Assembly: GCA_019635795.1 (NCBI GenBank)
Contig: JAHBYV010000010.1
Coordinates: 62,001 to 126,000, forward strand
Length of the DNA stretch: 64,000 nucleotides
Reading direction: 5' to 3'
Source of the DNA: Rhizobiaceae bacterium
GTDB taxonomy: Bacteria > Pseudomonadota > Alphaproteobacteria > Rhizobiales > Rhizobiaceae
In this document: piece after piece, positions 16,553-26,233 of the stretch
Layout: each line of letters opens with the position of its first letter
Numbering within the stretch: the first letter of the stretch is position 1
Made by a program: the position numbers and the translations under genes
Notes under the pieces: model-generated
The model's input: only the letters and a program-made list of their open reading frames with translations
The model's database searches: none
Told to the model about the DNA's origin: nothing

Positions 16553-18130
16553 TTACTCCGCCGCTACGAGTGATGAAGGAATGAGTTCGGCTTCCGGTCG
16601 GTCGTCCGGTTCCGGTCCCGTACGGATCGCCTTCAACATCAGCGACATCTCAATGATGAACAGCACTGTATAGATGAGAACAAACCCGCACAATGTGAAC
16701 AGGACCGTCGTTGCGCCGAGGTTCGACACAGCGGCGGCTGTAGGCAACACGCCCTCGATAATCCACGGCTGACGGCCGAATTCGGCAACGATCCAGCCGA
16801 GTTCGGCTGCAATCCATGGCAAGGGTATGGAGAATACCGCAATGCGCAGCAGGAACGGATATCGGTCGAACCTGCGTCGCGCCGAAAGGTAGAAGAACGT
16901 CGCCATCAATGCGATGAAGTAGAAGCCAAGGCCAACCATAATACGGAATGACCAGAAAAGGCCGGGCACATATGGGACAGTGCTCCACGCGGCCGCGCTT
17001 ATCTGCTCATCGCTGGCTTGCCGCGGGTCATCTACAAAGCGCTTGAGCAAGAGGGCGTAGCCAAGGTCAGCGCCATTGTTTTCGAATGCGTCGCGCGCGC
17101 TGGAATCGACATTGTTTGCTCCTCCCGCCTCACGGATTTTCTGGAGCGCATCAAACGCGACGATACCATCGCGAATACGCACCTCGGCGTGTTGCACCAG
17201 CTCATCGATTCCAGGAATGACTGTGGTCAGCGACCGCGTTCCGATGAGACCCATCACCCACGGAACCCGCACAGCATAGTGCGTTTCGCGCGCTTCCTGA
17301 TCTGGAATGCCGAACAGGGTGAATGCAGCGGGAGCCGGTTCGGTTTCCCACATGCCCTCAATCGCGGCCAGTTTCATTTTCTGATGTTCGGTTGAAAGGT
17401 ATCCGCTTTCGTCGCCCAGCACGACGACTGAAAGCGCCGCAGCAAGGCCAAATGATGCGGCAACTGTCATTGAGCGCTTTGCAAGATCAACAAAACGCCC
17501 ATTGAGCAGGTACCAGGCCGATACACCCAGGACGAATATGGAAGCGGTCACATAGCCTGCGGAGACGGTATGAACGAACTTTGCCTGCGCAACAGGATTG
17601 AACAGGACCGCAAAGAAATCATCGACTTCCATTCGCATGGTTTCGGGATTGAAGGACGAACCAACCGGGTTCTGCATCCATCCGTTGGCGATAAGGATCC
17701 AGAGTGCTGAAAGGTTCGAACCGAGCGCTACAGCCCATGTCGCCATGAGGTGCCCGACCTTCGACAACTTATCCCATCCGAAAAAGAACAGGCCGACGAA
17801 GGTTGCCTCAAGGAAGAAGGCCATCATACCTTCAATCGCCAGCGGCGCGCCAAAGATGTCGCCTACATAGTGGCTGTAGTAGCTCCAGTTCATGCCAAAC
17901 TGGAATTCCATGACGATGCCCGTGGCAACGCCGAGCACGAAATTGATGCCGAACAACGTGCCCCAGAATTTTGTCATCTGGCGCCAGATCAGTCGCCCGG
18001 TCATCACATAGACCGTCTCCATGATGGCAAGAAGCATGGACAGGCCCAGCGTCAAGGGCACAAACAGAAAATGGTAGAGCGCAGTTGTCGCAAACTGCAA
18101 CCGCGAGAGATCTACAATGTCTAGTTCCAT
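16553..18130 (-). CDS. cydA: Cytochrome bd ubiquinol oxidase subunit I
   Basis: Protein of 525 residues. The start ELDIVDLSRLQFA and His20 (a haem ligand position in the family) in ALYHFLF are clear, as is the GRQPW motif in the quinol-binding region (AEFGRQPWIIEGVLPT). The long Q-loop part that distinguishes the true bd type is present (YALLLKRFVDDPRQASDEQI, similar to the E. coli sequence), so this is not the short-loop cyanide-insensitive type. It oxidises quinol and reduces oxygen to water in the inner membrane. The ATG at 18130 is chosen because the protein family begins there; the open frame extends 60 codons upstream without similarity. It lies between cydC and cydB in the operon. Confidence 0.97.
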   Translation of the reverse strand: MELDIVDLSRLQFATTALYHFLFVPLTLGLSMLLAIMETVYVMTGRLIWRQMTKFWGTLFGINFVLGVATGIVMEFQFGMNWSYYSHYVGDIFGAPLAIEGMMAFFLEATFVGLFFFGWDKLSKVGHLMATWAVALGSNLSALWILIANGWMQNPVGSSFNPETMRMEVDDFFAVLFNPVAQAKFVHTVSAGYVTASIFVLGVSAWYLLNGRFVDLAKRSMTVAASFGLAAALSVVVLGDESGYLSTEHQKMKLAAIEGMWETEPAPAAFTLFGIPDQEARETHYAVRVPWVMGLIGTRSLTTVIPGIDELVQHAEVRIRDGIVAFDALQKIREAGGANNVDSSARDAFENNGADLGYALLLKRFVDDPRQASDEQISAAAWSTVPYVPGLFWSFRIMVGLGFYFIALMATFFYLSARRRFDRYPFLLRIAVFSIPLPWIAAELGWIVAEFGRQPWIIEGVLPTAAAVSNLGATTVLFTLCGFVLIYTVLFIIEMSLMLKAIRTGPEPDDRPEAELIPSSLVAAE

Positions 18131-18206
18131 CTGATTTGGTCCGGTTTTGCCCGGCCTCCTTTGGATGATCCGTCTCCGGAGTGGCGAGTTAGTTGCCTGT
18201 GCACGT

Positions 18207-19886
18207 TCAATCCGCCCGCAGCCTGTTAAGTGCTTCGTCGAAACCTGGCGCTCCTCGCCTGAGGTCGGCGGCAATTGCGCCTTGCTCAAGAACCACGAGG
18301 CGATCAGCAATTTCAGCCTCGCGCCGAATATGGGTGGCGATTACAATCGCTCGGTTGCCCGCCTGAGACAGGAGCCGGCGCAGCACATCGCGCGCTGTAG
18401 CGGAATCAAGTGCTTCAGTCGGCTCATCAAGCAGCCAAAGCGGAGTTCCTCGCAAAAAGACCCGCGCCAGAGCAAGCCGCCTTGCTTGCCCGCCAGAAAG
18501 CCCATGCCCGCCTTCGCCAAGTTGTGTTGCAAGGCCTTCAGGTAAGGCTTTTACGTCATCATGCAGGCCCGCTGCCGCCAGTGCTTCCAGCAGATCGGCG
18601 TCAGTCGCATCCGGGTCGGCAAGCAGGAGATTGTCCCGCAATGTGTCGAGAAACAGCTCCGTGCGCTGCGTTAGCAGGGTTGCGGACGGGCTGATAACGA
18701 TACCGCTTTGCGCGACGTTCTCACCTGCGAGAAGCCCGAGGAAAGTGGATTTTCCAGCGCCACTTGGTCCAATAAACGCCACGCGCTCGCCCGGAGCAAT
18801 TTGCATCGAAACGGAGTGCAGCGCAGGTGCGGCGGCCCCAGGATGGCGAACAGATACGTTCTCCAGTCGAACCGGCTGGGCGTGGGATGCAGTCACCTGC
18901 ACAGGCTCAACATTGTTGGCCTCAAGGCGTGGCGCTATGCGGCGAGCTGCAAGAAGCGTCTTGCCCAGCTCGATTGCGCCTCTGCTGAGGGCCGAGAAAG
19001 GCTCAATCGCAGCAAAAGCAAGAAGCAGACAGAGCGCAGCGACTGGCGCGCCGATAAAGCCGGATTGGGCGAGCAGTGCGACTGCGACAAGTGTACCTGA
19101 AAGCAGCGCCGCGCTGGCGATGCCGAATCCCATGTTGGCGCGCGTTTCAATCCGGTTCAGCGCATCGTCGGCCTGAGAAAGATATGACTCCGCGCTGAGG
19201 ATACGGCGCTGCTGATCACCGAGCTGTCCGGCCATGATCCATTCAGTTTTGCCTGACACCAGCTCAATGACGCGCGAGCGCAATATTTCGAGGCCATGTG
19301 CCCGCCGCCGGGAGGGCTTTAGAGCTGCCCGAGCTGCAAACAGTGGAATTGCCAAACCGGCAACAATCAGAAATGTCGTGACAGCCAGTCCGAACAGGGG
19401 TGTGACCAAGCCAAACGCAATGCCAGTTGCCATGGCCATTGCGAGTGCGGCGAAAATCGGAACCAGCACGCGCAAATAGACCGAGTCGAGTGCATCAATA
19501 TCGAGCGTGAGGCGAAACAGCAGCCGCGCCGGACGCTTCGCGAGATCAGCGGCACCACCTGCCACGGCCCAGCCACGAAACAGCCGCTCACGCAATTCTG
19601 CCAATATGCGAAGCGTCGCGTCATGTGTTGTAATCCGCTCACCGTAACGCGAAAAAGTGCGTGCAAGCGCAAGGAAGCGAATTCCGGCAGAGGGTGCAAA
19701 CACATCGAAGGCAAGAGCGGTCGCGGTAGATGCACCGGCAATTGCAGTGGCTGTGATGAACCAGCCAGACAATCCCAACAGGGCGGCTCCGGCGAGCGCC
19801 GTCGCGATTGCCAGCGCAACGCCACCCCACATCATTCTCTGATTGGTTGACAGGAACAGTTTCAGAATTGTGTGCAAACTGTTCAT
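18207..19886 (-). CDS. cydC: Thiol reductant ABC exporter subunit CydC
   Basis: Protein of 559 residues. An N-terminal six-helix transmembrane domain (about 1-310) is followed by an ATPase domain with Walker A GPSGAGKST, signature LSGGQARRLALARVFL and Walker B LWLLDEPTEALD. With CydD it forms the heterodimeric exporter of glutathione and cysteine to the periplasm, needed for assembly of cytochrome bd. Its ATG overlaps the cydD stop by 4 bases. It is followed after 76 bases by cydA, so assembly factor and oxidase are in one operon. Confidence 0.93.
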   Translation of the reverse strand: MNSLHTILKLFLSTNQRMMWGGVALAIATALAGAALLGLSGWFITATAIAGASTATALAFDVFAPSAGIRFLALARTFSRYGERITTHDATLRILAELRERLFRGWAVAGGAADLAKRPARLLFRLTLDIDALDSVYLRVLVPIFAALAMAMATGIAFGLVTPLFGLAVTTFLIVAGLAIPLFAARAALKPSRRRAHGLEILRSRVIELVSGKTEWIMAGQLGDQQRRILSAESYLSQADDALNRIETRANMGFGIASAALLSGTLVAVALLAQSGFIGAPVAALCLLLAFAAIEPFSALSRGAIELGKTLLAARRIAPRLEANNVEPVQVTASHAQPVRLENVSVRHPGAAAPALHSVSMQIAPGERVAFIGPSGAGKSTFLGLLAGENVAQSGIVISPSATLLTQRTELFLDTLRDNLLLADPDATDADLLEALAAAGLHDDVKALPEGLATQLGEGGHGLSGGQARRLALARVFLRGTPLWLLDEPTEALDSATARDVLRRLLSQAGNRAIVIATHIRREAEIADRLVVLEQGAIAADLRRGAPGFDEALNRLRAD

Positions 19887-21631
19887 GCCGCACCCGTCAG
19901 TCGCACGATGCGGTCCATGCGCGCCGCCAATGCGGGATCATGCGTTGCAACAATCAGCGTACGCCCATCAGCGAGCGCCAGCAGACTATCGGTAATGTTG
20001 CTGGCCGTCTGGCTATCGAGATGTGCGGTTGGTTCGTCCGCGAGTATAAGGCCTGTGTTATTCCGAGCCGCAATTCGGGCAAGCGCAAGTCTGGAAGCTT
20101 CGCCGCCGGAAAGGCCAAGGCCATTCTCGCCGATTGGTGCGCTGTCGCGCTTTGCGGCTGCGTCGGCCAGTCCTGCGAGCCGCAAAGCCTCGGTGATTTC
20201 CAGCTGGGCAATGTTGGGCCTGCCCAAGCGTACATTGGATTGCATTGTGCCTGCAAGGATATGCGGATGCTGCCCGATCCAGCCCATGTGACGACGTAAC
20301 CGGCTGGCGCTACTGGTGGTCAATCGCTCACCGTCAATGCAAATTTCGCCTGCGTCGGGCAAGGCCAGACCGGCAATCAAGGCTATCAGCGTGGATTTTC
20401 CTGCGCCGCTTGGCGCTACCACGGCCACGTGTTCGCCGGGAGCGACGTCGAGATCAAACCCGTCCAGCACGGTTGCCTCCTGCCCGGCATGCCGAAAGGA
20501 CAACCCCTTAATGCGAACCGAAACTGCTGCGCGCACGCTCTTGTCGTCAGACGTGTCAGCGCCGGGAAGCGATTTGCCCTTCTTCGAAAGATTATCCAGC
20601 GCTGCCACCGCGGCTTCGCCTGATGCCCTGTCGTGCCAGACGGTGGACAATTCACGCAGTGGCTCGAAAAACGCCGGGGCAAGCAGCAGAATGAATAACC
20701 CCTCGCTCAATGAAAGCTTTTGACCCCACGCGCCGAAAGGAAGCTGGCCGAGCAGGTGAAAGCCGACATAAACCGCGACCATCGCAACGCCTAGGGCGGC
20801 GAAAAGCTCAAGGACAGCCGATGAAAGAAACGCGATGCGCAGCACAGCCATTGTCCGCTTGCGCAAACTTTCCGCGTCCTGCCTGAGGCGCTTTGCGGTC
20901 AGGTCCACAGCGCCAAGAGTGCGTATTGTTGCAAGGCCCCGAAGCCTGTCCAGCAGGAAGGCATTCATGCTGCCCAATTCAACCAGATGGGCTTCGCTCG
21001 CTGCCTTTGCCCGCCAGCCTATCAAGGCCATGAACACAGGTATCAGAGGCGCAGCAATGAATAGGACCAGCGCGGCAACCCACGACCAGACAAACACGAC
21101 ACAGAGGATTACAAGCGGGACAATAGTCACGCGGAGCCTGACCGACCGGAACCGCGAAAGATAAGGGACAAGCGCTTCTGACTGTTCGGCAAGCGTGCTT
21201 GCAGCAACACCGGACGATGCTCGACTGGTATCAAGCGGAGAGGTGCCGGCAAGTGCTGCCAGCGCCAACTGCCTGCTAGAAGTGAGAACCGATCTTGCGC
21301 ACCGGAAGGTCATACGCGCCCCGCTGGCATCCAGAATGCTGCGTAGAATTCCGAGCACAAGCACACCGACCGCGCACCAGATGATCGGCTGGACGGCCCC
21401 GCCTGCGGCAATCACTCCGACCGAATAGCTCAACAGTGCCGCCTGACCGATCCAGATCAGCGAAGCCAGCACTTGTGATATCGCGCCGAATTGCCCCAAA
21501 CGGTCAGTGTTTTGCGTCTGGGGAAGGGCGCTGTGTCGATCCGCAGTCCCTGCAATTGTCGTTGGCTGCAACTTCGCCGCCGACGCATCATTCGCGGTTC
21601 GAGCAAGCGGAATTGAGGCAGTCCCCGCCAC
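19883..21631 (-). CDS. cydD: Thiol reductant ABC exporter subunit CydD
   Basis: Protein of 582 residues with an unusually polar N-terminal extension of about 45 residues. The transmembrane domain follows (about 50-350), then the ATPase domain with Walker A APSGAGKST, signature LSGGEASRLALARI and Walker B LILADEPTAHLD. It is the partner of CydC in export of reduced thiols. The start codon is GTG and shares one base with the stop of the upstream GbsR/MarR gene (TAGTG), an arrangement that favours translational coupling. Confidence 0.93.
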   Translation of the reverse strand: MAGTASIPLARTANDASAAKLQPTTIAGTADRHSALPQTQNTDRLGQFGAISQVLASLIWIGQAALLSYSVGVIAAGGAVQPIIWCAVGVLVLGILRSILDASGARMTFRCARSVLTSSRQLALAALAGTSPLDTSRASSGVAASTLAEQSEALVPYLSRFRSVRLRVTIVPLVILCVVFVWSWVAALVLFIAAPLIPVFMALIGWRAKAASEAHLVELGSMNAFLLDRLRGLATIRTLGAVDLTAKRLRQDAESLRKRTMAVLRIAFLSSAVLELFAALGVAMVAVYVGFHLLGQLPFGAWGQKLSLSEGLFILLLAPAFFEPLRELSTVWHDRASGEAAVAALDNLSKKGKSLPGADTSDDKSVRAAVSVRIKGLSFRHAGQEATVLDGFDLDVAPGEHVAVVAPSGAGKSTLIALIAGLALPDAGEICIDGERLTTSSASRLRRHMGWIGQHPHILAGTMQSNVRLGRPNIAQLEITEALRLAGLADAAAKRDSAPIGENGLGLSGGEASRLALARIAARNNTGLILADEPTAHLDSQTASNITDSLLALADGRTLIVATHDPALAARMDRIVRLTGAA

Positions 21632-22206
21632 TACTTCCCCTCCTCGCGCTCAGGCTTTCTGCGCGCCATGGAAACGATCTTGTCCTTGGCTTCAAGCAGT
21701 CTGGTCACTTTTGCGCCAAGGCTCAGAAGGGCGGAAAGGCGCTCGGTCTCCAGCTTCTTGACGTCATCATACCAGTTTGTCAGTTGCTCGATCAGGCCGT
21801 GCATTTCGGCCATACGGGTTTGGGCGAAGCGCTCGGTCTCACCTTGCGGCTTCTGCATCAACAATTCACGCAGAACTGAAAGCGTAGGGTCAATTTCTCG
21901 CTTTTTGCGCTCTTCCGCCAGAGTGCGTAAAATTTGCCACACATCGTCAGGCGCCGTAAAAAAATCGCGACGGTCGTCGGGCTTGTGCTTGAGTAGCACA
22001 AGGTTCCAAGCCTGAAGCTCACGCAAGCTCATCGATACATTTGAACGGGAAATTCCAAGTGCGTCAACGATCTCATCCGCGCAAAGCGGCTGCGGTGAGA
22101 CCGACAGCAGCGCGTAAATCTGCCCGACGGTGCGGTTTATGCCCCAGCGACTTCCCATTTCGCCGAAATGAAGAACAAACGCCTGAATGAGAGGAGGTAG
22201 ATTCAT
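21631..22206 (-). CDS. GbsR/MarR family transcriptional regulator
   Basis: Protein of 191 residues with an N-terminal winged helix (RTVGQIYALLSVSPQPLCADEIV then LGISRSNVSMSLRELQAWNLV) and a long charged helical C-terminus suited to dimerisation. This matches the GbsR subgroup of MarR regulators. It is the first gene of the cyd operon and overlaps cydD by one base, so it probably controls the operon. A nearly perfect 18-base palindrome lies 16 bases upstream of the ATG. The ATG at 22206 is preferred over an in-frame TTG 21 bases upstream. The signal it responds to is not visible. Confidence 0.85.
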   Translation of the reverse strand: MNLPPLIQAFVLHFGEMGSRWGINRTVGQIYALLSVSPQPLCADEIVDALGISRSNVSMSLRELQAWNLVLLKHKPDDRRDFFTAPDDVWQILRTLAEERKKREIDPTLSVLRELLMQKPQGETERFAQTRMAEMHGLIEQLTNWYDDVKKLETERLSALLSLGAKVTRLLEAKDKIVSMARRKPEREEGK

Positions 22207-22221
22207 CTGTAATGACAGAAC

Positions 22222-22239
22222 TTTCAAAAATTTCTGAAA
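22222..22239. promoter_or_regulatory. Palindrome upstream of the GbsR-cyd operon
   Basis: TTTCAAAAATTTCTGAAA is an 18-base palindrome with one mismatched pair, 16 bases before the regulator's start codon. Its position fits an operator for autoregulation by the MarR-type protein. I saw no FNR/FixK-type TTGAT-N4-ATCAA box in this intergenic region. Confidence 0.4.
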
Positions 22240-22305
22240 TTAATATAGCCACCTCTGTGCCTGCTGGCAAGCATCGCATCAACAGGCTTAGGATAGCGCA
22301 TGTTG

Positions 22306-22325
22306 ACATAAAGATGTCTTTATGT
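22306..22325. promoter_or_regulatory. SahR-like operator upstream of metH
   Basis: ACATAAAGATGTCTTTATGT, perfect 9-base arms around TG, 40 bases upstream of the metH start codon. A TTGACA hexamer (22303-22308) overlaps its left edge, so a bound protein would block RNA polymerase. The ATAAAGA/TCTTTAT core resembles what I recall of the operator of SahR, the ArsR-type repressor of methionine-cycle genes that responds to S-adenosylhomocysteine. No SahR gene is in the window. Confidence 0.6.
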
Positions 22326-22364
22326 GATTTGGCTCCGATCCAGCTACCGGAATGAAGACCGCCT

Positions 22365-25300
22365 ATGCCTGCCTTGAATGATCTCTTCGGCCCTTTATCT
22401 GCAAAGCCTCACGGTGCGGAAGTGCTGGCTGCCCTGCAATCTGCCGCGCGTGAACGCATTCTTGTGCTGGACGGGGCTATGGGAACCCAAATCCAGAGAC
22501 TTGGCTTTGGAGAGGACCATTTTCGAGGAGACAGGTTTGGCGGCTGCGCATGTCACCAGCAGGGTAACAACGATCTTCTGATCCTCACCCAGCCTAAAGC
22601 TATTGAGGATATTCACTACGCCTATGCCAAGGCTGGCGCGGACATTATCGAGACGAACACCTTCTCTTCAACTCGCATCGCGCAAGCCGATTACGGTATG
22701 GAAGAGCTGGTCTATGAGCTGAATCGTGATGGTGCGCGGCTCGTGCGCCGTGCCGTGCTTCGTGCGCAACAGGAAGACGGAAGGCGGCGCTTCGTAGCAG
22801 GTGCGCTTGGACCGACAAACCGCACCGCATCCATTTCGCCGGATGTGAACAATCCGGGCTATCGCGCTGTGTCATTCGATGATCTGCGCATCGCCTATGG
22901 CGAACAATTGCGCGGCCTGATTGACGGCGGTTCAGACATAATACTGATCGAAACCATCTTTGATACGCTGAACGCAAAGGCAGCAATTTTCGCCTGCGAG
23001 GAAATATTTGCGGAAAAGGGCGTGCGGCTTCCGGTTATGATTTCCGGTACCATCACCGATCTCTCCGGCCGCACCCTCTCAGGGCAAACGCCAACTGCAT
23101 TCTGGCATTCGGTGCGGCACGCAAGGCCGTTTACAATCGGACTGAACTGCGCGCTTGGCGCTTCTGCAATGCGCCCGCATCTTGCCGAGCTTTCCAGTGC
23201 TGCAGATACATTCATTTGCGCCTATCCAAATGCTGGCCTGCCAAACGCTTTCGGGCAATATGATGAAAGCCCTGACTTCATGGCCGCGCAGGTGGGCGAA
23301 TTTGCCCGCGAAGGTCTGGTCAATGTCGTGGGCGGTTGCTGCGGTTCAACGCCCGAACATATTGCCGCGATTGCGGAAGCCGTGTCGGGCCATGCGCCGC
23401 GCAGCGTTCCGTCGCACAAGCCAATGATGAAGCTGTCCGGGCTAGAGCCATTCACGCTGACAAAGGATATTCCGTTCGTGAATGTCGGCGAGCGTACCAA
23501 TGTCACCGGCTCGGCCAGGTTCAGAAAGCTGATTACCGCGGGCGATTATACGGCCGCGCTCAACGTTGCGCGCGATCAGGTTGAGAACGGCGCGCAGATC
23601 ATTGACGTGAACATGGATGAGGGCTTGATCGATTCTCGCGGCGCGATGGTCGAATATTTGAACCTCATTGCTTCCGAGCCGGACATTGCCCGCGTGCCAG
23701 TCATGATCGACTCGTCGAAATGGGACGTTATCGAAGCCGGTCTGAAGTGCGTTCAGGGCAAGCCGGTCGTCAACTCGATTTCCATGAAGGAAGGCGAAGA
23801 GGCTTTTCTTCATCAGGCAAGGCTGTGCCGCATGTATGGCGCGGCGGTCGTCGTCATGGCTTTCGACGAACAGGGTCAGGCAGATACAGAAGCGCGCAAG
23901 GTGGAAATCTGCACCCGCGCCTACAAGCTTTTGACCGAGAAGGTTGGCTTCCCGCCTGAGGATATCATCTTTGATCCGAACATCTTCGCCGTCGCTACCG
24001 GCATTGCCGAGCATGACAATTACGGCGTGGATTTCATCGAGGCCGCGCGTAAGATCACCGCAACCTTGCCCCACGTGCACGTGTCCGGCGGCGTTTCAAA
24101 TTTGTCGTTCTCTTTCAGGGGCAATGAACCGGTGCGCGAGGCCATGCACGCGGTGTTCCTTTATCACGCAATTCAGGCGGGCATGGACATGGGTATCGTC
24201 AATGCCGGCCAGTTGGCCGTGTATGAATCGATCGATTCCGAGTTGCGGGAAGCCTGTGAGGACGTGGTTCTCAATCGCCGGGCGGACTCCACGGAGCGAT
24301 TGCTGGAAATTGCGGAGCGCTTCAAGGGTTCAGGTGGCAGGGAAGCGAAGGAAAGAGATCTTGCTTGGCGCGAATGGCCCGTGGAAAAGCGGCTCGAACA
24401 CGCGCTGGTCAACGGCATAACGGAATTCATTGAAGCCGACACGGAAGAGGCACGCCTGAAAGCGGAGCGGCCGCTGCACGTTATTGAAGGCCCGTTGATG
24501 GCTGGAATGAACGTCGTCGGCGACCTGTTTGGCGCAGGCAAGATGTTCCTGCCGCAAGTCGTGAAGTCAGCGCGTGTCATGAAGCAGGCGGTTGCGGTTT
24601 TGCTGCCATTCATGGAAGCCGAAAAGGCCGCGACGGGCGGTTCAGGGCGCGAAAGCGCGGGCAAAATCCTGATGGCAACGGTCAAGGGTGACGTGCACGA
24701 CATCGGCAAGAACATTGTTGGCGTCGTTTTGGCCTGCAACAACTACGAGATCATCGACCTCGGGGTCATGGTGCCCGCCAGCAAGATCCTTGAAACCGCC
24801 AAGGCGGAAAAGGTGGATATAATCGGCCTTTCCGGCCTCATTACACCTTCGCTTGACGAAATGGCGCATGTTGCGTCGGAGATGGAACGCGAAGGCTTTG
24901 ACATTCCGCTTCTCATTGGCGGTGCGACGACCAGCCGTGTTCATACAGCCGTAAAAATCCACCCGCGCTATGAAAAAGGGCAGGCGGTGTATGTGACGGA
25001 TGCCAGCCGTGCAGTGGGCGTGGTTGGCAGCCTTTTGTCTCAGGACATGAAGCCAGCTTACGTAGAAAATCTGCGCGCCGAGTATCGGAAAGTGACGGAA
25101 GCGCACGAGCGGGGCGAACGGGAGAAGCAAAGACTTCCGATTGTCAGGGCAAGGGGTAACAATTTCAGGATTGACTGGAAGGCCTATGAGCCGCCGCGGC
25201 CCAAATTTATCGGAACGAAAACATTCGAGACGTGGGACCTTGCAGAACTCGCGCGCTACATCGACTGGACGCCATTCTTCCAGACCTGGGAGTTGAAAGG

Positions 25301-26135
25301 TCGCTATCCCGCTATCCTGCAGGACGAAAAGCAGGGTGCGGCTGCGCGGCAGCTTTTCGATGATGCCCGGTCAATGCTTGAAAAAATCGTGAAGGAAAAA
25401 TGGTTCGCGCCGCGCGCTGTCGTCGGCCTGTGGCCAGCGAATTCCGTCGGCGATGACATCCGGCTTTTCACGGACGAACTTCGGTCCGAGACCCTTGCGA
25501 CGTTCTACACTTTGCGCCAGCAATTGCCCAAGCGCGACGGCAAGGCCAATGTTGCGCTGTCGGATTTCATTGCGCCGGTGGAAAGCGGGAAGGCCGATTA
25601 TATCGGCGGTTTTGTTGTTACTGCCGGTATTGAGGAAATAGCCATTGCGGAGCGATTTGAGCGCGCAAATGATGACTACAATTCCATTCTGGTGAAGGCG
25701 CTGGCGGATCGGTTTGCCGAGGCATTCGCGGAACGACTGCACGAGAGGGTGCGCAAGGAATTCTGGGGCTATGCTCCCGATGAGGCGTACCAGCCCGAGG
25801 AACTGATTGGTGAACCGTATCAGGGAATTCGCCCGGCTCCGGGTTATCCGGCGCAGCCCGACCATACCGAGAAGGTGACGCTCTTTAGGCTTCTCGAAGC
25901 TGAGAAGAAGGCGGGCGTACGCTTGACCGAGAGCATGGCGATGTGGCCGGGTTCATCGGTATCCGGCCTTTATCTGTCGCATCCCGATGCGCACTATTTC
26001 GGCGTTGCCAAAGTGGAGCGCGATCAGGTTGAAGATTACGCGGTCCGAAAAGGCATGGATGTCGCGCAGGTCGAGCGTTGGCTGGGTCCGATTCTCAACT
26101 ACTCGCCGGAGCGTCTGTCGCAAGCTGCGGAATAA
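22365..26135 (+). CDS. metH: Cobalamin-dependent methionine synthase
   Basis: Protein of 1256 residues with the full four-module layout. The homocysteine-binding domain (about 30-345) has the zinc cysteines in GLNCALG and [10 protein letters not shown]. The methyltetrahydrofolate-binding domain starts at [11 protein letters not shown] (about 370-650). The cobalamin-binding domain has the [13 protein letters not shown] motif (about 775), whose histidine ligates cobalt. The C-terminal S-adenosylmethionine-binding reactivation domain (about 920-1256) has [20 protein letters not shown] near its end. It moves the methyl group from methyltetrahydrofolate to homocysteine in the cytoplasm. It is slightly longer than the E. 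coli enzyme (1227). It stands alone, divergent from the cyd operon. Confidence 0.98.
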   Translation: MPALNDLFGPLSAKPHGAEVLAALQSAARERILVLDGAMGTQIQRLGFGEDHFRGDRFGGCACHQQGNNDLLILTQPKAIEDIHYAYAKAGADIIETNTFSSTRIAQADYGMEELVYELNRDGARLVRRAVLRAQQEDGRRRFVAGALGPTNRTASISPDVNNPGYRAVSFDDLRIAYGEQLRGLIDGGSDIILIETIFDTLNAKAAIFACEEIFAEKGVRLPVMISGTITDLSGRTLSGQTPTAFWHSVRHARPFTIGLNCALGASAMRPHLAELSSAADTFICAYPNAGLPNAFGQYDESPDFMAAQVGEFAREGLVNVVGGCCGSTPEHIAAIAEAVSGHAPRSVPSHKPMMKLSGLEPFTLTKDIPFVNVGERTNVTGSARFRKLITAGDYTAALNVARDQVENGAQIIDVNMDEGLIDSRGAMVEYLNLIASEPDIARVPVMIDSSKWDVIEAGLKCVQGKPVVNSISMKEGEEAFLHQARLCRMYGAAVVVMAFDEQGQADTEARKVEICTRAYKLLTEKVGFPPEDIIFDPNIFAVATGIAEHDNYGVDFIEAARKITATLPHVHVSGGVSNLSFSFRGNEPVREAMHAVFLYHAIQAGMDMGIVNAGQLAVYESIDSELREACEDVVLNRRADSTERLLEIAERFKGSGGREAKERDLAWREWPVEKRLEHALVNGITEFIEADTEEARLKAERPLHVIEGPLMAGMNVVGDLFGAGKMFLPQVVKSARVMKQAVAVLLPFMEAEKAATGGSGRESAGKILMATVKGDVHDIGKNIVGVVLACNNYEIIDLGVMVPASKILETAKAEKVDIIGLSGLITPSLDEMAHVASEMEREGFDIPLLIGGATTSRVHTAVKIHPRYEKGQAVYVTDASRAVGVVGSLLSQDMKPAYVENLRAEYRKVTEAHERGEREKQRLPIVRARGNNFRIDWKAYEPPRPKFIGTKTFETWDLAELARYIDWTPFFQTWELKGRYPAILQDEKQGAAARQLFDDARSMLEKIVKEKWFAPRAVVGLWPANSVGDDIRLFTDELRSETLATFYTLRQQLPKRDGKANVALSDFIAPVESGKADYIGGFVVTAGIEEIAIAERFERANDDYNSILVKALADRFAEAFAERLHERVRKEFWGYAPDEAYQPEELIGEPYQGIRPAPGYPAQPDHTEKVTLFRLLEAEKKAGVRLTESMAMWPGSSVSGLYLSHPDAHYFGVAKVERDQVEDYAVRKGMDVAQVERWLGPILNYSPERLSQAAE

Positions 26136-26233
26136 GTTGAAAGCTGGCGCTCGCGGGGTGGTCAGCCATGTGGGCACCGGGTATCCTGATGGCCGACTAA
26201 CATTTGGGTGAGTATGTCAGGATACGGTGCAGG

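Noticed and set aside
22207-22364. SAM or cobalamin riboswitch before metH
   Set aside because: The gap is only 158 bases between metH and the GbsR gene, with no B12-box or SAM-type helices; the palindrome explains regulation better.
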